From Antricoccus suffuscus (lineage in GTDB: Bacteria > Actinomycetota > Actinomycetes > Mycobacteriales > Antricoccaceae), in assembly GCF_003003235.1 (NCBI RefSeq), contig NZ_PVUE01000013.1, positions 1-64,000 on the forward strand: a DNA stretch of 64,000 nt, written 5' to 3'. The notes beneath the pieces are model-generated. The model made no database searches, was not told the origin of the DNA, and saw only the letters and a program-made list of their open reading frames with translations. Shown piece after piece: positions 61,106 through 64,000 of this stretch; the stretch's first letter is position 1, and each line of letters starts with the position of its first letter. The translations under genes and the position numbers were made by a program.

Positions 61106-62233
61106 ATGTCTGCGCCTGTTGAGAGTTCGTCAGGTAATAAACCGTGGTATTTGCAGCGGTGGAGTTTGGCCCTTGCGCTCATTCTGATCATTGGCATTAT
61201 CGGCTCATTATCGAAGTCAGGTACCGATAACGATGCGGCGTCGACTGTTGCACCGTCGTCGTCGGCCTCGCCGACATCGTCACCGACCAAGTCGACGCCC
61301 GCAGCGTCGTCGTCAGTCGAGGCCCTTACTGCGAATTTCGCTGCCGCGCAGGCCGCGTCACCTGATATTACGGCGTTGTTAGAGACGTTGCCGGTGAAGG
61401 GCCGCTCGCCGGAGACAGGATACGACCGAGACTTGTTCGGGTCGTCCTGGACGGACGATGTGATGGTTGACGGCGGGCACAATGGTTGCGATACCCGCAA
61501 CGACATCCTGCGACGTGATCTGGTCGAGATCACGTTAAAACCGGGCTCAAACGGCTGCACAGTGTTGTCGGGCACGTTGAATGATCCGTATACGGGGACC
61601 GCGATCCCGTTTGTGCGGGGCGAGGGCACGTCAACTGCGATCCAAATAGATCACGTTGTGGCGCTTTTGGATGCATGGCAGAAAGGTGCGCAGCAGTTGT
61701 CTGCACAGCAGAGGACTGATTTGGCGAACGATCCAATGAATTTGCAGGCGGTCGATGGTCCGACGAATGAGGCTAAGGGTGATGGGGATGCCGCGACATG
61801 GTTGCCTCCGGACAAGTCGTATCGCTGCACATACGTGAGTCGGCAAGTGCAGGTCAAAGCGAAGTATGGGTTGTGGGTGACCACCGCTGAACGGGACGCG
61901 ATTGTGAAGATTCTTGGAAATTGCGATGCACCGGCGGCGGCCTCGGTTGTTCCCGTGCCTGCACCGGTCACCACGACGACCGCGCCTCCACCGGTGACCA
62001 CGACGGCCGCGCCTCCACCGATTACTACGACTCAGGCACCCGCGCCGGCGCCGGTCCCCGCGCCCAAGGTGGCACCTGCTCCTGCTCCACCTCCTGCGCC
62101 GCCGGCGCAGACGAACGTCTACTACCAGAATTGTGCGGCGGCCAAGGCCGCAGGGGCCGCGCCGATATACGCCGGTCAGCCCGGGTATCGGTCGGCGCTC
62201 GATAGGGATAAGGATGGCGTGGCCTGCGAGTAG
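61106..62233 (+). CDS. membrane-anchored DUF1524 HNH nuclease with Excalibur domain
   Basis: A 375-residue exported protein starting at 61106 behind GGGGGA. One membrane segment (LALALILIIGIIGSL) near residue 20 anchors it, followed by a Ser/Thr/Ala-rich linker. Residues about 105-275 are a GmrSD-type HNH (DUF1524) nuclease: RDLFGSSWTDDVMVDGGHNG, CDTRNDILRRDL, IDHVVALLDAW, DPMNLQAVDGPTNEAKGDGD. A Pro/Ala/Thr-rich stretch leads to a C-terminal Excalibur calcium-binding domain (YYQNCAAAKAAGAAPIYAGQ, then DRDKDGVACE). It probably degrades DNA outside the cell for nutrients, competence or defence. It stands alone. Confidence 0.9.
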   Translation: MSAPVESSSGNKPWYLQRWSLALALILIIGIIGSLSKSGTDNDAASTVAPSSSASPTSSPTKSTPAASSSVEALTANFAAAQAASPDITALLETLPVKGRSPETGYDRDLFGSSWTDDVMVDGGHNGCDTRNDILRRDLVEITLKPGSNGCTVLSGTLNDPYTGTAIPFVRGEGTSTAIQIDHVVALLDAWQKGAQQLSAQQRTDLANDPMNLQAVDGPTNEAKGDGDAATWLPPDKSYRCTYVSRQVQVKAKYGLWVTTAERDAIVKILGNCDAPAAASVVPVPAPVTTTTAPPPVTTTAAPPPITTTQAPAPAPVPAPKVAPAPAPPPAPPAQTNVYYQNCAAAKAAGAAPIYAGQPGYRSALDRDKDGVACE

Positions 62234-62266
62234 CCTATGAAGTCACGGCTTCGAATAGTCCGTCAA

Positions 62267-62281
62267 CGCCAGCTACTGGCG
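62267..62281 (+). terminator. small hairpin after the nuclease gene
   Basis: Arms CGCCAG and CTGGCG with a three-base loop, 34 bases past the stop codon. No U-tract. May end transcripts from one or both sides, since the next genes are on the other strand. Confidence 0.3.
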
Positions 62282-62342
62282 ACTAGTTCACAGACGTGTT
62301 GCGACACCCCCTGACCCCACAGCCAGTCGCCACCGGAGCAGG

Positions 62343-62432
62343 TCAGTTCACGGCGAGAGCAAACACGATGCACGCGAATAGGATCAGCACGGTGACGGTC
62401 ACCGCCGCCCGCTGGGTGAGTTGGTGTCGCAT
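62343..62432 (-). CDS. 29-residue membrane peptide
   Basis: A short frame on the minus strand encodes MRHQLTQRAAVTVTVLILFA followed by CIVFALAVN and a TGA stop. After a basic head it is almost entirely hydrophobic, one membrane span. A TAGGA site lies seven or eight bases before the ATG. It begins 31 bases after the ferric-reductase-like gene ends, in the same direction, so it may be a small subunit or modulator of that enzyme. No family recognised; short hydrophobic frames can occur by chance. Confidence 0.5.
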   Translation of the reverse strand: MRHQLTQRAAVTVTVLILFACIVFALAVN

Positions 62433-62462
62433 CTCAGATCCTACTTTCGCGCGAGGCTCTGG

Positions 62463-63872
62463 CTAGACAAAATTGAAGCGTTCGGTGTGGACCTTGTCTC
62501 CGGGAACACCCAGAGCCGCGAGAGCATCCTCCAGCGCGTCCTGCATGGCACCCGGCCCGCAAATGAAGTACTGCAACGCCTCTCGCCTGTCGACGGGCAG
62601 ATGCCGGTGCAGCATGTCGGCGTCGAGGCGGCCGCTCTCGCCCATCCAATCGCCGGGTGGATCCGACAGCGTGAGTACAACGGTCAGGTCAAGAGACTCA
62701 GCGAGGTCGACCATTTCGTCGTAGTACGCCGCGTCCTCGATTCGCTTCGTGCCGTAGAACAGGTGGCACGGTCGGCGGTCGCCGCGAGCGTCGAGGGTGC
62801 GCAGCATGCTCCTGATCGGCCCGATCCCGACACCCCCGGCGAGGAACACGAATCCTGGCCCTTCGTCGAAGTCGGGCGAGAACACGCCGTGTGGGCCGTC
62901 AAGGTAGGCAACAGTGCCCGCTTGTAGGGCACCGATTGCGGAGGTGAAGTCGCCAAGGTCCTTAATGCTCATCTGCAGCCGTGCGGGGTCGTCACCGTTA
63001 GACGAGAACGAAAACGGGTGTTGGGTCACCGCAAACGGCGATCGATGAATCGACAGCCACCCGAACTGTCCTGGCGCGAAGGTGAATCCGGCGTGCCCTG
63101 CTGGCGTCAGAGTAACCGTGTTGACCCCGCCGGGTTCTGGTGCTACCGACTCGACCGTCCACGGCCTGCGCATGCGAAGGATCGGTCTGAGAATCCGCAC
63201 CCAGATAAATATTACGACGAAGCCCAACGTCATCACGGTCCATAACACCCGCTTCCACGGCTGATTCACGTAGTGGCCGATCAGCTCGACATGCACCAGC
63301 GCTGCCGCGATTGCGACCGTCGAAAGCACGAGGTGCGTTGCCTGCCAGACCTCATAGGAAATGCGTAACGCTGAACGCCAGGCCGATGTGACGATGAGGA
63401 TCAGCAGGCACAGAATCGCGAACGTACCGAATCGTCCGGCCCAAGGCGCGGTGAACGGGTTGACCCGTTCGATGTAGCTCCGGTCAACCAAAACGATCAG
63501 CATGATCGGGTGAGCAAAGATAAATAACGTTCCCACATAACCCATATAGCGATGAAAATGCACCAATGCGTCTTCGCCGAATGGTTCGGCCACCGTGCGA
63601 ATCCGGGCTACGAGGACGAACTGCGCGCCCATCATTGACAGGCCGACGAACCCTAGCGCGACAGCGCACTCCCGCCAGAATCCTCGGTGCGCGTCGGTGA
63701 CACCCAGGGCGGCGAAAACCAACGGAATCACGATTACCGCAACGTACGCACCGAACCAGATCGTGGAACGAACCGCCATGCGCATCCGGTGGCTCCAATC
63801 TTCCGCCCGACAACCATGACGTCGGATATCGAGGCGGGCCGTCGAACGCGTGGAGGGCTCAAGACTGTCCAT
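62463..63872 (-). CDS. ferric-reductase-like transmembrane flavoprotein
   Basis: A 469-residue membrane oxidoreductase. The N-terminal 220 residues have six hydrophobic segments with histidines in LVHFHRYMGYVGTLFIFAHP and VWQATHLVLSTVAIAAALVH that could hold two haems, as in ferric reductases and NADPH oxidases. The C-terminal half is a ferredoxin-reductase module: FAD motif QHPFSFSSNGDD, NAD(P)-binding GGVGIGPIRSMLRTLD, and the terminal ICGPGAMQDALEDAL. It probably transfers electrons from NAD(P)H across the membrane to iron or oxygen. The start at 63872 is the longest; an ATG at about 63788 (MRMAVRSTIWFGAY) is plausible. The remaining 128 bases to the window end show no gene. Confidence 0.9.
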   Translation of the reverse strand: MDSLEPSTRSTARLDIRRHGCRAEDWSHRMRMAVRSTIWFGAYVAVIVIPLVFAALGVTDAHRGFWRECAVALGFVGLSMMGAQFVLVARIRTVAEPFGEDALVHFHRYMGYVGTLFIFAHPIMLIVLVDRSYIERVNPFTAPWAGRFGTFAILCLLILIVTSAWRSALRISYEVWQATHLVLSTVAIAAALVHVELIGHYVNQPWKRVLWTVMTLGFVVIFIWVRILRPILRMRRPWTVESVAPEPGGVNTVTLTPAGHAGFTFAPGQFGWLSIHRSPFAVTQHPFSFSSNGDDPARLQMSIKDLGDFTSAIGALQAGTVAYLDGPHGVFSPDFDEGPGFVFLAGGVGIGPIRSMLRTLDARGDRRPCHLFYGTKRIEDAAYYDEMVDLAESLDLTVVLTLSDPPGDWMGESGRLDADMLHRHLPVDRREALQYFICGPGAMQDALEDALAALGVPGDKVHTERFNFV

Positions 63873-64000
63873 CCGACGGCGTCGGATTTTGGGCGGCCGA
63901 CCGCCTCACTTTGTCACACCCAGAACGATTCCCGCCAGCCTTCGCCTATCGACGATCTGGGCGCCGCTACTAGCGGTGAACTTGCGGATGAGACCCCAGT

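Noticed and set aside
1-64000. rRNA, tRNA, CRISPR arrays, prophage structural genes, complete insertion sequences
   Set aside because: None were found on reading; repeats seen are gene fragments or short operator-like elements, and no spacer-repeat periodicity or cas gene is present.

Overview
The window looks like a stretch of an actinobacterial chromosome. GC is high, GTG starts are common, genes are tightly packed with ATGA, GTGA or TAATG overlaps, and several families are typical of Actinobacteria (DUF1707/LiaF-like protein, IclR regulators, Excalibur/DUF1524 nuclease, single-chain acyl-CoA carboxylase, many FadD/FadE/CaiB paralogues). I cannot name the species from sequence alone. There are no rRNA, tRNA or CRISPR features. 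Almost all of the window is CoA-thioester catabolism with matching importers and local regulators, interspersed with remnants of mobile and defence genes.

Layout. (1) 1-4651, minus: APH-like kinase, acyl-CoA ligase and two acyl-CoA dehydrogenases, a set resembling 4-hydroxyacid (levulinate, Lva-type) degradation. (2) 4892-6152: an AbiE-like antitoxin/toxin pair whose toxin gene is frameshifted, followed by a fragment of an IS630-type transposase. (3) 6343-9960, plus: cytochrome P450, VOC protein, DUF1707 protein and an HSL-type alpha/beta hydrolase. (4) 10064-22984, the most interesting block: eleven tightly packed minus-strand genes (TauT/NitT-type ABC importer, three type III CoA-transferases, two crotonase-fold enzymes, a hydratase-2-type enzyme, a sulfite oxidase and a cysteine-dioxygenase-family thiol dioxygenase) downstream of an iclR gene. 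A divergent, frameshifted fourth CoA-transferase lies beyond it. Two near-identical palindromes, one at each side of the iclR/CoA-transferase interval, look like the IclR operators. The enzymes suggest import, CoA activation and sulfur removal from an organosulfur carboxylic acid, with sulfite oxidised to sulfate. (5) 23103-27769, minus: a complete branched-chain-amino-acid-type (HAAT) ABC importer. (6) 28003-33375, plus: acyl-CoA synthetase, a 1070-residue single-chain acyl-CoA carboxylase and a TetR regulator.

(7) 33436-35679: NAD(P)-binding protein and MarR regulator with two matching operator candidates, then a small PAS protein. (8) 35692-38830: long-chain acyl-CoA synthetase and an MFS transporter. 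(9) 38939-44175: acyl-CoA synthetase, SMP-30 protein, acyl-CoA dehydrogenase and a TetR gene with a broken C-terminus. (10) 44439-44917: a copy of the 3' third of the MFS gene joined to a hydrolase remnant. (11) 45078-58357: a split acyl-CoA carboxylase (three genes) divergent from a CoA-transferase, a full dipeptide/oligopeptide-type ABC importer and a large LuxR-family (LAL) regulator. (12) 58545-58670: a third, shorter copy of the MFS 3' end. (13) 58812-60825: a MazG-like pyrophosphohydrolase overlapping a GIY-YIG/DUF2075 ATPase, a likely phage-defence pair. (14) 61106-63872: a membrane-anchored HNH nuclease with a calcium-binding tail, a 29-residue membrane peptide and a ferric-reductase-like flavoprotein.

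The genes read as a set of substrate-specific cassettes, each with importer, CoA-activating enzyme, beta-oxidation or carboxylation enzymes and its own regulator, feeding acyl-CoAs to central metabolism. The three MFS 3' ends, all in the same orientation and each ending at the stop codon, separate cassettes 9 and 11 and suggest stepwise accretion at one chromosomal spot. All calls come from reading the sequence; no database search was run.
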